From Diadophis punctatus similis (Eukaryota; Chordata; Lepidosauria; Squamata; Dipsadidae): 64,000 nt of DNA. This document shows positions 47,116-60,141 of this stretch, one piece after another. A program made the position numbers and the translations under genes. Within the stretch, counting starts at the first letter, position 1. Every line of letters begins with the position of its first letter. The stretch spans positions 144,539,665 through 144,603,664 of the forward strand of contig JALIGW010000003.1 in NCBI GenBank assembly GCA_023053685.1, read 5' to 3'. Under the pieces are notes generated by a model. That model was not told the origin of the DNA. It worked only from the letters and a program-made list of their open reading frames with translations, and ran no database searches.

Positions 47116-47340
47116 TAGCGTATTCCTGCAAGTGCAGGGTCTGCTTTTCAGATCATTGAGTGCCACTTTGCATGGTCAGCAGCGTCTCCAGGGCGCAGGC
47201 CCATGGCTTGCATATCTTTGTTGATTGTGTCTTGCCATCTCTGTTTTGGAAGCCCGTAAGGTCACCAGCCATTGACTTCTAGTTGGTAGGCCCGATATCC
47301 AACGGAGCATTCGCATGCCTCTTACCCATCAGCAGCATCT
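47116..47340 (-). pseudogene. RTE/BovB-like LINE C-terminus
   Basis: The minus strand reads GLPKQRWQDTINKDMQAMGL, then RPGDAADHAKWHSMI and KADPALAGI in the same frame with one stop between. The GRPKxRW...D...KADPA pattern is typical of the C-terminus of RTE-clade reverse transcriptases, which include BovB. Only about 60 codons remain. The minus-strand 3' end merges with the GGA/GAA microsatellite. Confidence 0.65.
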
Positions 47341-48040
47341 CCATGCTGCACTCCCCTCCAGCCCTCTTGGGGCAGCTCACCTCCCCGACAGCAGCTCCTC
47401 CACCTTTTCCTCCTGGCTGCTCCAGCATCTCAGCCGGAAGTGGCAGCGCGAGAACCTCTGCTGCCCCCTTGCCCCTCGCTGCAGCAGGAGCAGTGCGGGG
47501 TGGCCGGCCGCCCAGCTAGCAAATGCTGCCCTGCTGCCCTGTGTGCCTGAGCCAGCCAGGTGCTCCAAACTGTGGACATCCGTCGTTGGCACAGGCTGCA
47601 GGGCTGGGGCTGCACAAGAGGCCCACTCATGCAAGGAGGGAGGGAAGCTCTGCTCCCCTTGCTCTTCCGGGTTCCAGCGTGCCGGCCACCTGGCCAGAAA
47701 CCAAAAGAGTAGCCACAAGTGCACACTGGGAAGATGATCTTTCAGTTTCTGGCACATGCATGCACTCTGGCCAGCTGGTCTTCATGCATGCATGCACACC
47801 AGAAACCAGAAGACCAGGGTGGCCGGCACACATGTGCGCACTGGAAATTGGAAAATCATCTTCCCAGCACATGCATGCACACTGGGCGACTGCTGTTTTG
47901 GTTTCTGGCACTCCCGCATGCATGAAGACCAGCTGGCCAGCATGCCGAAACCCAGAAGAGCAACAGGCGACAGTTTGCATGCCCAGAGAGATGGCTCTGC
48001 ATGCCACTTCCGGCACGCATGCCATAGGTTCGCCATCATG
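47341..48040. mobile_element. GC-rich hAT-like remnant
   Basis: A GC-rich block with repeated CATGCATGCA and CTGGCCAGC phrases and modules around CTGGAAATTGGAAAATCATC. The right end GCCATAGGTTCGCCATCATG looks like a decayed hAT terminal repeat. No matching left end or target duplication was found, so the class is tentative. Overlapping frames here are not genes. Confidence 0.45.
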
Positions 48041-49605
<1,565 letters not shown>

Positions 49606-50386
49606 AGAGCTGTGGTTAGACTGCAGTATTGTAGGCTAACTCTGTCCACTGCCAGGAGTTCGAGCCTGACCAGCTCAGGTTGACTCAGTCTTCCATCCTT
49701 CCATCCTTCTGAGTCAGTAAAATGAGAGCCCAGATCGTTGGAGGAAATATGCTGACCAGGGGCGGGCTCCTAATTTTTTTACTACCACTCTGTGGGCGTG
49801 GCTTGTTTTGTGGGTGTGGCTTGCCAGCCATGTGACCGGGTGGGCATGGCTTGCCGGCCATGTGACCGGGTGGGCGTGGCTTCTCGGACTGCTGAAGGGA
49901 GGGGAACTGAGATAGGTCCTGCCGCCCATTCCCCCTCCCCTCAGCAGCTTGAGAAGCCTCAAACGTGTGAAAATGCCTGGGATCATCACCGCACGTTCGT
50001 GGCTTCTCGGACTGCTGAAGGGAGGGGAATGGAGATAGGTCCTGCCGCCTATTCTTTCAGCGTCTCACGCGCTCCCTCAGCCATCCTCCCCTGCTTGGAC
50101 TCACTGTGGGGTAGGAAGGCACCGCATGCGCTGTGCCAGAAGCTCGGCTTCTGGGCATGCGCAGAAGAATTTTTTTTTAATGTACATTTTTTTTTTTAAA
50201 AAAATGGTAGCGCCCAGGCACCAGCAACCGACCGCACCGGTACTGTGATGTCACCAGCAGGCCGCTACCGGTGCTATAGAGTGGACCGCACTGGTAGGAA
50301 CCCACCACTGATGCTGACTCTGTAAACCACTTAGAGAGTGCTGTAAAGCACTATGAAGCAATATATAAGTAAGTGCTATTGCTATT
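49606..50386 (+). mobile_element. tRNA-derived SINE with L2-like tail, copy 5, split by a MITE
   Basis: Head and body at 49606-49756 (AGAGCTGTGGTTAGACTGC, CAGATCGTTGGAGGAAATAT), tail at 50311-50386 (CTGTAAACCACTTAGAGAG, AAGTGCTATTGCTATT). The two halves meet exactly at the MITE's 8-bp duplication. Confidence 0.92.
49757..50310. mobile_element. hAT MITE, CAGnGGnGGG group, copy 7 (long form)
   Basis: 554 bp. It starts CAGGGGCGGGCTCCTA and ends TAGGAACCCACCACTG. Perfect duplication ATGCTGAC at 49749-49756 and 50311-50318, within a SINE. An internal segment with CTTCTCGGACTGCTGAAGGG is duplicated. Confidence 0.95.
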
Positions 50387-51681
50387 CTTTAGCCCAATTG
50401 TATCTCATAGCTTTGCTTAGCTATTCTTAGCAACTTAAGGGAGATACCATATATATCACCTGGACCACATAGAAGAAATGTATGATGCAAATAAATAAAT
50501 AAATGAACATTGTACATTTTTCACTTCTATGGCTTGTCTTTCATACATTTTGAGATAAAATGGTTATGAATATCTTTGGCCTTTTAACATTATAACGACA
50601 TGCTTCTAAGACAGTGCTTGATGTTAATTTTATGTTTCCTGTTCTCTTTCTCTCCCTAATTCTGCCTTCACCCCATAGTTTATCCTATTTTTGTTCTAGT
50701 AACTTGTGCTACTTTTACTTGGGGGTGGGTGGGTTTGGGAGTTTGTATGCAAACTTTTTCCTTGGCATGGATTCTGGCATTTGTTATTTTTCAGACCAAT
50801 GAAAACTTTTCTCCAATGTTTCCCCCATCAGCCTTCTGCCTGAAATATGTGATGGATGCTTTCTCTTCCCTAGTGAAGTGCTGCGTCTGTGGAGAATGTA
50901 AAGAGACTGGGCAACTGTCAAATTTCTAAACATTTGTGCACATCATTTCACTCGCTGGTCTGTATCAAAGTTAGATCACTGCTATCAGCTCTGCTGCATG
51001 TCAGAGCCAGCAATTTCACTCATTACAGGAAGATAGTTTTGGTTAAATCAGACTCAGTCTACTCCTACATCTCTTACTGCTCTCCTCCAGCTGTTCCCAT
51101 ACGAACAGGTTCACAAGAACCTTTGCTTTGCTTTCCCACATCCACATCAAAGTTATTAAATTCCCCATTCGGTAATTAAATATCTTCTGCTCTTTGGAGA
51201 AAACAAAACTTCATTTTATGGATACAGCTGTCCTTAAATTGTGTTCTCTGCACAACCCTAATTCTACAGTAATTAGTAATTGTGTAAGTTGCTTTCCCCA
51301 ATAATTTATAATAATGGCAATAATTATTAGATTTTCGGTGTTATGCCTGTGTTATTTAAACACCTGTGACTTTTCACATCATAACTAATGTATTTTCTTC
51401 TTCATTTTGGAGAGTTAGTAGTTAGACTGAAGGATGACAGCATGCGAAACCAGCTGTTGCATGAGTTTATCACAACAATCTTGCAGTTTTTGAAAAGCGA
51501 GGGTACACTGGAATCCATTTTCTGTTCGGAATGAACTCCTATTTATCCTGAGAAAACTTAGGAGAGTACTGACAAACTTTAGTCCACTGTAAATGAAGAA
51601 GTTACATAATCTGGCACAGATACCTCTTGTGGCTAACATAATTCCATTTCCCCCGATGTTTAATTGCGACCCAAAATGTTG
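50387..51681. other. No gene or recognised repeat
   Basis: AT-rich sequence. The frames at 50614-51179 have no recognised domain. Confidence 0.45.
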
Positions 51682-51755
51682 TATCCCATGCTGGCTAGGG
51701 AATTTTGGGGACTGAAGTCCATACCTCTTAACATTACCACATTTGAAAAACACTG
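51682..51755. mobile_element. Half of a palindromic hAT MITE
   Basis: ATCCCATGCTGGCTAGGGAA, then TTTTGGGGACTGAAGTCC and a GAAAAACACTG end resemble the right half of the element at 3506. No duplication was found. Confidence 0.55.
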
Positions 51756-52749
51756 ATATATCCACTATACCTTCAGGTGTCATAACATAGAAATATTAGA
51801 GAGAGAGGTAAATACCTAGGCTCAGTTTCTATGGAATTGTGAACCTACAACTTCTATTATCCTTATTAGTAAATGTTATTGATCAAGGATTATGAGGAAA
51901 TGTACAAAAATAAAAAGGCCAGCTGACTATATACATTACAGATACAGTATTTTTAAAAAAAATTCTGAAAGAAGGTTTGTAGATAAGGAGAATAAGTTGC
52001 TGGCCAAAATAACTGTTTCCCTCATCTATTTTATAGGTATATAATTCCCTCTCAGAAAATCTGGATGTTTGATATTTTTAATTCCTGTTGGGATTTTCCC
52101 TTCTCATGTTTTATCCAGTGTGATTTGATTTGATTTGTTTTATTTGCTTAAGGATAAAATTCCGTTTAATATTTTATATTGAAAGACCAGAATCGATAGA
52201 TGAATCTCTGCTACATAAAAGACAAGTAAGGAAATATATTCACATAGGTCTTTCATATGCATCCATAAAGAGATTGAAATAGGTTCTTTTTCTCCAACAG
52301 ATTTTAACGATACCATATGTTAAGTATTTATTTGCAGCAAGACTAAACAAATGTCCAGCAGAGTTTTTTTTAAAAGCAATGACTTACAAGTATACATTTT
52401 AGCATAGAAAAGAATGCTGTTTTATTCCACAAAGCTTGTCGAGTACAAAACAAAACAAAACAAAACCTTGAGGCTAAATAATAGCAAAGCTTCATTCTTA
52501 CATGGATTCTTCCAAATTGATACTTGAAAATTGAGAATATATAGTAAATACATAGCCTGAAGTACATCCAAGTGTACACTGACTAGTAGTATGGTTCAAA
52601 TCCAGTCTGGGGCTCAATTAATAAAGGAAAAGTGATCAGATCCCATGCATGGCAAATCTTCCTTACTAAAGGCTATTTCCATTATATTTCTGTCTGGTCA
52701 GTCTAATTTTAGGTCACAGTGTCTAGAACTGGAGAACAAGTCATAGAAG
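51756..52749. other. No gene or recognised repeat
   Basis: AT-rich sequence without a recognised element. Confidence 0.5.
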
Positions 52750-53192
52750 CAGGGGTGGGCTGCTGGGGGTTCACAGGGGTTTGGGAGAACCTCTAGCTAA
52801 GATTCTGTGCAGTTCGGAGAACCCCCAAATTCCACTCCTGGCTGGCTACGCCCATCCTGCCCCTCCCCTCCCAGGAGTCCCCACACGGCCTGTTTTGGAT
52901 GCAGGTAAGTGCAGAGCATGCACGGAGGCTCAAGGAGGGCAAAAAATGGGCCTACCGGAAGTTCGGGAAGGCTGGAAATGGGCCTGTTTCCTGCCTCCAG
53001 AGGGCCTCTGGAGCCTGCGGAGGCCATTTTCGTCCTCCTGGAGGCTCAAGGAAAGCCTCCGGAGCTCAGGGAGGGCAAAAACACCCCCCCCCAGTGTGGT
53101 GCAGAGGCCGACTAGGCCATGCCCACCATGGTCACGGCCACTCAACAACCAGGCAGAGAACCCCTTTCTAAAATTTTTGAACCCCACCCCTG
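52750..53192. mobile_element. hAT MITE, CAGnGGnGGG group, copy 8
   Basis: 443 bp. It starts CAGGGGTGGGCTGCTGG and ends AACCCCACCCCTG. Flanks CATAGAAG (52742-52749) and GATAGAAG (53194-53201) match at seven of eight bases, with one extra C at the right junction. GC-rich interior. Confidence 0.8.
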
Positions 53193-53238
53193 CGATAGAA
53201 GAAGTCTTCAAAGCAATTCATATGAAATAAGACTGAGG

Positions 53239-53340
53239 AGCCTCCAAGTCTTGGACTAGAGGAGAAAGAGTACATATGGCAGACAAATAAATGTGTCTCC
53301 CATATGTACTCTTTCTCCTCTAGTCCAAGACTTTGAGGCT
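53239..53340. repeat. Long near-perfect hairpin, 46-bp arms
   Basis: Arm 53239-53284, containing GACTAGAGGAGAAAGAGTAC, is repeated in inverse at 53295-53340 with about three mismatches. The loop is 10 bases. It is not flanked by a recognisable duplication. Confidence 0.9.
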
Positions 53341-53866
53341 TGGGGTTTGTGGGGTGGTTGGCTCTCCGTTGCTAGTGGTATCTAAGCAGAGACTAGAAGG
53401 TCAACTTTCAGGGATGCTAAAGCTACATCTTGCCCTATAATTTCTCCATTGAATATGAAACTGCCAAAGTCACTTCCAGTTCCTAGGAATCAATGATTCT
53501 GATCTGATTTTGCATGTAAAATTCTTTTACCTGCTGTTTTCCCTGCTGTTCCACCTAATGATATGCCACAATCTGCATAGCAATTTCTCAAAAGTGTTTA
53601 CAAAAAGAAGCTTCTAGTTGCTTTTCCCCACTTTCTTGTGAGGATGCTTTAGAATTTGTTTTACATTCATCTTGTGCTGGTTTTGATCTTCATTAATTGC
53701 TGGAGTGGCAGATCCCCTTTCTCACTTCAACTTCCTTCACATTTTTTTTCTTTTCTCTTCTCATCTTCCACCATTCTGTACTTTGTGGTTCTACCAATTT
53801 TCTTTTTGTTCTTCCACATACTTTTCTCACTATAATCTGACTATGCTATGGTAACAGCCTCTAAGG
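53341..53866. other. No gene or recognised repeat
   Basis: AT-rich sequence without a recognised element. Confidence 0.5.
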
Positions 53867-54030
53867 TAGGGGTCCCCAACTTCTGGTCTGTGGACCATAC
53901 GAGGACACGGACCATTGAAAAATGGGCTAGACAAGTAGTGGGCAAGCACACGAAGCTGCAAGGGGGCATGCACATGCACGAAACCTCCCCATTGCCAGTC
54001 CACAGAGACAGAAAGATCCTGGCTTTAAGG
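53867..54030. mobile_element. hAT-type left end, truncated
   Basis: TAGGGGTCCCCAACTTCTGG followed by TCTGTGGACC has the look of a hAT terminus of the GGGGTCCCCAAC type. No right end was found before the LTR at 54035. Confidence 0.5.
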
Positions 54031-54034
54031 CTTC

Positions 54035-54611
54035 TGTAGGAAGTTAGCACTCACCCCTCTCCTAGAAAAATGAAATATCCTAGGAAATATTAAAAGGCAG
54101 AATATATTCTATAGAATATCCCTGGAAACATGCTTTTAAGCAGACAAAAGAGTCCTCTTAGTAGCCCCCACTTTTGTCAATGGGCCATTAAGGACTGGGC
54201 CCAGCAACAGTCTTCTATATAACAAATAACCATATTAGGAATTGCCCAAAGCCCTTTCATTACACCACATGGGACCTGGGAAGATTACATCAGCCTAGGA
54301 CTTAGGACAGCCCACAAGAGTTGCCCCAGCATGCCCCTGGGAGTCTGACAGCCAATGGAATACATTTCTATATAGGAACAGGAAACAGTTAGGGAGGGGC
54401 CCAAGAGAAAGTATAAAGCAAGGAACTCAGCATCTCTTCTCCCCTTTTCTCTTCACCTACATCTGGAAGCATGTGATCTACCTTTTCTGTACAGGGGCTC
54501 ATGCCATGTGCTCCTGTCCACCATATTAAACCTTCTTTCCAAGCAACTTCCATGAATCCAGTGTCTTTTTCCCCACTTGGAAATGAACCCAGAAGGATAT
54601 CCCTTACAACA
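54035..54611 (+). mobile_element. Solo LTR, 577 bp, same family as 5342
   Basis: Starts TGTAGGAAGTTAGCACTC, ends CCCTTACAACA; duplication CTTC at 54031-54034 and 54612-54615. It has AGTATAAAGCAAGG (TATA box) and a CATATTAAACC poly(A)-like site. It shows what the split copy looked like: CCTAGGAAATATTAAAAGGC continues without the hAT. Confidence 0.9.
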
Positions 54612-54615
54612 CTTC

Positions 54616-55946
54616 CATTCTGACCAGGCTCATGACTGGTGCCAGTAGCCTTCAACCCACCTGACCAACAGCTATGGGCCTTGAGAGAATCAGGGAGAGT
54701 CCATTTTCCCTGGTCAAAACACAAATCTTGCAGTGAAGGCCTCAGACTTTATTCACTTTCCTTTCTCTGTCTTTTGAACAAGTTGTCAGTCCACCTACTT
54801 CTTTCTTTCCACCTTTCCTTCTCCCCAGAAACAGTTGACTGTAAGTTCTACTATTGAACAATTTAATCACAGACCTGCTAATATATTCAACTTTGCTTCT
54901 CATTCTTCTAAGACAAGAAGCCTTCAATATATCGCAAATAATAGTGTGCCAAACAGATGCCAAATTTGTACTTCAGTAGTTTAATACTGATTAGAAACAG
55001 TTCATTCTTGTTATCACTGCCCAAGATGTTACAATTACTTTGAGGCATTGTGAAGACTATTGAAGCCTTGACCCTTAGAAGGCAAGCTTAGAAATGTACA
55101 GAAAATAAAAAATGGGTCTTATTTAGCATAAAATCCAAATGTCTTTGTTCAGATATTGCCTGTAGTTCTTAAGATCTATCAATGGTTGTTTTTTTTAAAA
55201 GCTGGCTTATTGCCAACATCCCTTTTTTTTAATGAATTTGAAAAGCTTGACATATCACTATTAGGTACCCCTAGGAAAAAGTCAAGCTATAGCTCACTCA
55301 AAAAAGCTGTAAAAAAATTGAAATCTAGCTTCTCATAATGTGAACTGTAAGCATACCAGAGTCTGGAATTTATGAAGTATGGACCTTGCAGATTACAATT
55401 GCACAATTTTGATTGCTACCAGATAGGTGTTTGTTTTTGCATATTAACAAAGACATACAATGCATAGAGATTTGTTTTCCTTGTTTAGATTGCAGCCCAT
55501 CCTTCAGTTCCTAAGTGCTACTTTAGCATCAATTGGAAGTATATAAATAATATGTACAGTTATATATTTGTTTGTCTGGGCCTTGAAAAGCAGTAAATCA
55601 GAAAGCTTTCTAGAGCTAATTCCAATTCCCAGAACAAGACCAATACATTTGAACTACTGTAGATTATTTGGATGCTATGTGTCAAGAGGGTTATTTAAAT
55701 CAAGTTAGGGGTTTTTTCTTCTTCTCTCTCCTCCTTCTCCCATTCAGCTTCCTGCCTTTGAAATTGCTGCTATACATTTTAAAGAACAGTTATGAGATGC
55801 TATGGTAAAGCAAAGACAGAAAGTGGATACATTCACACAAAATAAGTGTCTGAATGAGGGGGGGAAATCTTATCTACATCATGGAATCAGCTCAGACATA
55901 CATTGTTTTTAAAAAATTTTGGCCCCCAGGGTGTCCCTATATCCAT
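54616..55946. other. No gene or recognised repeat
   Basis: AT-rich sequence without a recognised element. Confidence 0.5.
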
Positions 55947-56015
55947 GTATGCATGCATGCATGCATGCATGTATGCATGTATGTATACTGTATACTGTAT
56001 ACTGTATACTGTATG
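55947..56015. repeat. (ATGC)n and TATACTG short tandem repeats
   Basis: GCATGCATGC units followed by four TATACTG units. Confidence 0.9.
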
Positions 56016-56296
56016 CATGTATATATCGTCAAACTACCAAAAAAGCAAGAATGCTTTACTTCTCTCTTCAAGCTGATTATTTGTAGAGTTGCATGATAAT
56101 TATTGTATTCAGATCCATTTTTTTCCAGAAAAACAAAATAATGTATTAAAGGGGTCTCACTTCCTGCTACTTTGATTTCATAGTTAGAAAAGTTTGCTTT
56201 CGTGTACTTGAACATGAATATTAAATGAACTTGAAACATTGTTTTAAAGAACAATATTTTCTTTAAAAACATATGACACTATATTAAGAATATATA

Positions 56297-56567
56297 TAGA
56301 AATAGAAATAGAAATAACAGAGTTGGAAGGGACCTTGGAGGTCTTCCTGCTTAGGCAGGAAACCCTACACCACTTCAGACATATTTTATGTTATCCAACA
56401 TCTTCTTAAAAACTTCGAGTGTTGGAGCATTCACAACTTCTGGAGGCAAGCTGTTCCACGGATTAATTGTTCCAACTGTCAAGAAATTTCTCCTTAGTTC
56501 TAAGTTGCTTCTCTCCTTGATTAGTTTCCATCCATTGCTTCTTGTCCTACCCTCAGGAGCTTTAACA
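56297..56567 (-). pseudogene. CR1 LINE 3' end, copy A
   Basis: The minus strand gives the CR1 C-terminus: NGWKLIKERSNLELRRNFL, TVGTINPWNSLPPEVVNAP, TLEVFKKML, then the 3' end with CCAAGGTCCCTTCCAACTCT and a TTTCTATTTCTATTTC tail. It abuts copy B head to tail. Confidence 0.88.
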
Positions 56568-57237
56568 GATTAACAGAGTTGGAAGGGACCTTGTAGGTCA
56601 TCTAGTCCAACCCCTGGTTCAAGCTGGAGACCCTACACCATTTCTGAGAAATGGCAGTCCAATCTCTTCTTGAAAGTCTCAAGTGATGAGAATCTTTGGA
56701 GAATAGCTTGACTCCCTCTTCTTTGTGGCAGCCCCTGAGATATTGGAACACTGCTATCATGTCTCCCCTGATCCTTCTTTTCATTAAAGAAGACATGCCC
56801 AGTTCCTGCAACCGTTCTTCATATGTTTTAGCCTTCAGTCCCCTAATCATCTTTGTTGCTCTTCTCTGCACTCTTTCTAGAGTCTCAACATCCTTTTTAC
56901 ATCGTGACGACCAAAACTGAATGCAGTATTCCAAGTGTGGCCTTACCAAGGCATTATAAAGTGGTATTAACACTTTGCGTGATCTTGATTCTATCCCTCT
57001 GTTAATGCAGCCTAGAACTGTGTTGGCTTTTTTGGCAGCTGCTGCACACTACTGGCTCATATTTAAATGGTTGTCCACTAGGACTCCAAGATCCCTCTCA
57101 CAGTTACTACTATTGAGCAGGGTACCACATATACTATACCTGTGCATTTGGTTTTTCTTGCCTAAATGTAGAACCTTACTTTTTTCACCATTGAATTTCT
57201 TTTTGTTAGATAGCGTCCAATGTTCAATATTTTAAGG
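56568..57237 (-). pseudogene. CR1 LINE, copy B, with internal deletion
   Basis: A longer minus-strand piece. 57237-56980 holds the region before PLYNALVRPHLEYCIQFWSS. The open frame at 56602-56973 carries TLERVQRRATKMIRGLKAKT, QELGMSSLMKRRIRGDMIA and LRGCHKEEGVKLFSK. After this the usual block from the LFSK motif to the LPxEVV motif is missing, and the DNA resumes at the final coding segment and 3' end. About 120 bp are therefore deleted compared with the copy at 32313. It encodes the reverse-transcriptase thumb and C-terminus only. Its 3' end is GGTCCCTTCCAACTCTG. Confidence 0.9.
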
Positions 57238-58489
57238 AATAAACTATAAATAGACCTGGTCTGATTGGAGCTCGTTAGGGTTCAGTTCAGCTATTGGTGG
57301 AATGCAGGTTATAGTGGATGGATGAATTTGTTTAACTATTCATGTGTATCAACAGTTCTCTTTCAGATTTAAAGCAATGATGCAGAAATAGCTTCCAGGT
57401 CCAGTGTTGGTTCTGGAGATCAGCTGCAATTGGGCCTACTCAATAATCACAAACCAGCTTCCACTTTCTTACACTGCCTGTGGAATGCCTTTCCCCTTGA
57501 AATCACTTGTGGGAAAAGCACCAGCAGCAATTTATTGACTTTCTCACCTGTTAGCTTTAGGGAAAGTTGTGCGTTTTAAGGGAGGGTAAAGTGTTCCTTT
57601 CATTAAAAGACTTAAATTGTGTGCACTTTTTCCTCTCAAAAAATATTTTAAATTCTTCAAAAGTGTGTAGGTAAAAGCCATTCCTTCTCAAACCATCTGA
57701 AAACCTAGAAAAGATGTCTATAAATTTCAAGCCTTAGACATGTAATTAATCTTCATATATTTCTGCTAATGCAAACACACCTGTGGGATGTTTTCTATTG
57801 AAAACACGAAAAGGAAACCTATAATATATCTCAGAGTGATAGCTTTATCATGACTGACAAAGCTGCTGGAGGCCTCTCTGCTAGGAGAATAATTTGGGAG
57901 CATATAAAGGAAAGATTGATTTCCAGAAAACCTGCTCTTTTCATTCTAACATTTATTCCCAGTGTGCAAAATCCTTCTTCTTTTCTATGTAGAAAAGTGC
58001 AACGAGGAGTTTTCTAATATTTAATTTACATAGGGAAAAAAAACAGCGTAGGACAAGGCGGCGCAGCATAATCAACACCTTGTGGATGGGCAAAGTCCAA
58101 TTTCCATGGGAAGGTGCAATTTGCCAGTGTGATGCTGTATCAATCAAATACTTTCCTGTCAAAACTTGTTCTTATTTTGGAGGTTTGGAAGAAGAAAAAG
58201 TTGAACATGCGGAGCTTTTCAGGAAGTGCAGAGTGGAAACAAAAGGGAAGTTTTAGAGCCTTGACAGACGTTTTTCAAACAATCTACCATCTGAAGTGCA
58301 AAATTCCAAACTCTCAGAAACAGGATCAATTGGACGGAGATGATTTCATAAAATAGCGAGAGAGTCTGGGGAAGAAAGCAGCATTGGGTTCTAGCTAGTC
58401 TTTCTCTTCTTATCTCTTGAACGACAGTATTAATCTTCATAGAATTTCAAAATAACATTTGTAGAATTCTTGGTACTTTCTGATTTTGG
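57238..58489. other. No gene or recognised repeat
   Basis: AT-rich sequence without a recognised element. Confidence 0.5.
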
Positions 58490-58585
58490 TTTTTTGCTTG
58501 CAGATATTTCATTACCCACATAGGTAGCATCATCACTGCCCTTCATCTATTAAGGAAGTCCACATTTTAACCCTGAGCTACAGAT
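58490..58585 (+). mobile_element. Palindromic-retroposon fragment
   Basis: TTGCTTGCAGATATTTCATTA, CATAGGTAGCATCATCACTG and AACCCTGAGCTACAGATATT match the outer arm and end of the elements at 7608 and 40804. Confidence 0.65.
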
Positions 58586-58661
58586 ATTCTCTCTCTCTAT
58601 GCTCTTCTGAGAGAAAAACATCTCCATATAATCTAAAACATAGGTGGTAAAAGACTGGATG

Positions 58662-58971
58662 CAGTGGTGGGTTCTTACCGGTGCAGTCTTGCCTGTTCGT
58701 CGCCGCAGAGCCGAAGAAGCTGTTGGCGTTCGCGGTGCGGGGCTTCCCCCGCCCGCTTTCCCCGCTCGCCAGGACACCGCCATTTGTGTTCTTTTGCCCT
58801 CTGTGCAAGCAGAACACTTTGCGCATGCGCAGAGGGCAAAAGAATGTAAATGGCAGCGTCCCGGCGGGCAGGGAAAGCGGGCGGGGGAAGCCCCGCGCCG
58901 CGAACGCCAACAGCTTCTTCGGCTCTGCGGCAACGAACAGGCAAGACCGCAACGGTAGGAACCCACCACTG
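58662..58971. mobile_element. hAT MITE, CAGnGGnGGG group, copy 9 (foldback)
   Basis: 310 bp. It starts CAGTGGTGGGTTCTTACCGG and ends GGTAGGAACCCACCACTG. Perfect duplication ACTGGATG at 58654-58661 and 58972-58979. Almost the whole element is a palindrome (CTTGCCTGTTCGTCGCCGCA and its inverse). Frames on both strands are mirror images, not genes. Confidence 0.95.
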
Positions 58972-59032
58972 ACTGGATGGAATAGTCCCATCAAGAGTAT
59001 CATCCAGTATTTCACATTTTTAATACTTAAAG

Positions 59033-59382
59033 CAGGGGTGTCCAACTCAATTTCATTGAGGGCCGCATCAGCATTGTGTTTGACTTTGGGGGGCCAGAGT
59101 GGGCATGGCCAGCTAGCCATCACTTGTGTCGGGGGTGCCTGTGGCGGCCCAAGTGCTCTGCCAGCGAAAATGGGCTCCCGCGCTCCGTTTTCGGCTGCGA
59201 TGGCTTCCTGCAACCCTCTGCCAGTGAAAACGGAACTCAGGAGGGCCACCCACGGCCCTCCCAAGCTCTGTTTTGCTGGCAGAGGCACCATGGGTGGTCC
59301 TTTGCTTTTTCCAGGGTGGCCCCACGGGCCAGATCTAAGTACCCCATGGGCCGGATCTGGTCCCTGGGCATTAAATTTGTTG
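59033..59382. mobile_element. hAT element, CAGGGGTGTCCAAC type
   Basis: 350 bp. Left end CAGGGGTGTCCAACTC; the right end is decayed (GGCCGGATCTGGTCCCTGG leading to TTTGTTG). Flanks ACTTAAAG (59025-59032) and GCTTAAAG (59383-59390) match at seven of eight bases. Confidence 0.75.
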
Positions 59383-59476
59383 GCTTAAAGCAACAAATTT
59401 TTCACATGGTGTATCTAAAAGAACCAGGAAAATGAAAATGCAACACAAATTATTATTGGTAAAATTTACTCTAGGA

Positions 59477-59727
59477 TAATGGTCCCCAACCTTTGCAGCT
59501 TGGTGGCCTGGTGGGGCGGGAGAGAGGAGAACTGGGCTCTGCGAGCGGCAGAGATGCTCACAGTTCAACTTGTGTGAGTGGCAGGCCAGCACATGTGCAT
59601 GCCAGCCCGCCGCTCACACAACTGGAGCTGCATGCATGCACATGCACTGGCCCGCCACTCATGGGGCCTGGTTTTGAATAGGCCACGGCCTGGTAGTGGG
59701 TCATGGTCCAAGGGTTGAGGACCCCTG
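59477..59727. mobile_element. hAT element, GGTCCCCAACC type
   Basis: 251 bp. Ends TAATGGTCCCCAACC and GGTTGAGGACCCCTG; flanks CTCTAGGA (59469-59476) and CTGTAAGA (59728-59735) match at six of eight bases, consistent with an older hAT insertion. Confidence 0.75.
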
Positions 59728-59735
59728 CTGTAAGA

Positions 59736-60077
59736 GCTTTATTCTGCTGCTGAGACTTTATTATCCCTAATTTAAAAGCCTGGATTGATAACACATACAC
59801 ACTATCCACATATGAATTAATTGTTTATTAACATTGTAGAAAATCTGATCAAATTATTGATATTAAAATTTGAGCTCATTTGGGCATACATTTTCTTTTT
59901 TTCATAATTTTGTTTTTCCTTTTTTGTATTTTATTCAGTTTGCTATTTAGTTATTGCTTTTGTTTTTATTAGAGAATATAAACCTTTTTTTTAAGGAAAA
60001 TGTAGATTCTACTGTCACTACTGGACTAAAGATCACTGAACTTGACAATCATGTTCCAAAATTTGAAGGTGATAGAA
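59736..60077. other. No gene or recognised repeat
   Basis: AT-rich sequence without a recognised element. Confidence 0.5.
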
Positions 60078-60141
60078 TTTATGAGTCCCTCGGGAGTGGG
60101 GCGGCATATAAGAAACCATAAATAAATAAATAAATAAATAT
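60078..60141 (+). mobile_element. L2 LINE 3' tail fragment
   Basis: GAGTCCCTCGGGAGTGGGGC and GGCATATAAGAAACCATAAA followed by (AAAT)n match the L2 3' end near 63640-63698. Extremely 5'-truncated. Confidence 0.8.

Noticed and set aside
46927..47166. Poly-arginine open frame
   Set aside because: Translation of the CTT/CCT microsatellite.
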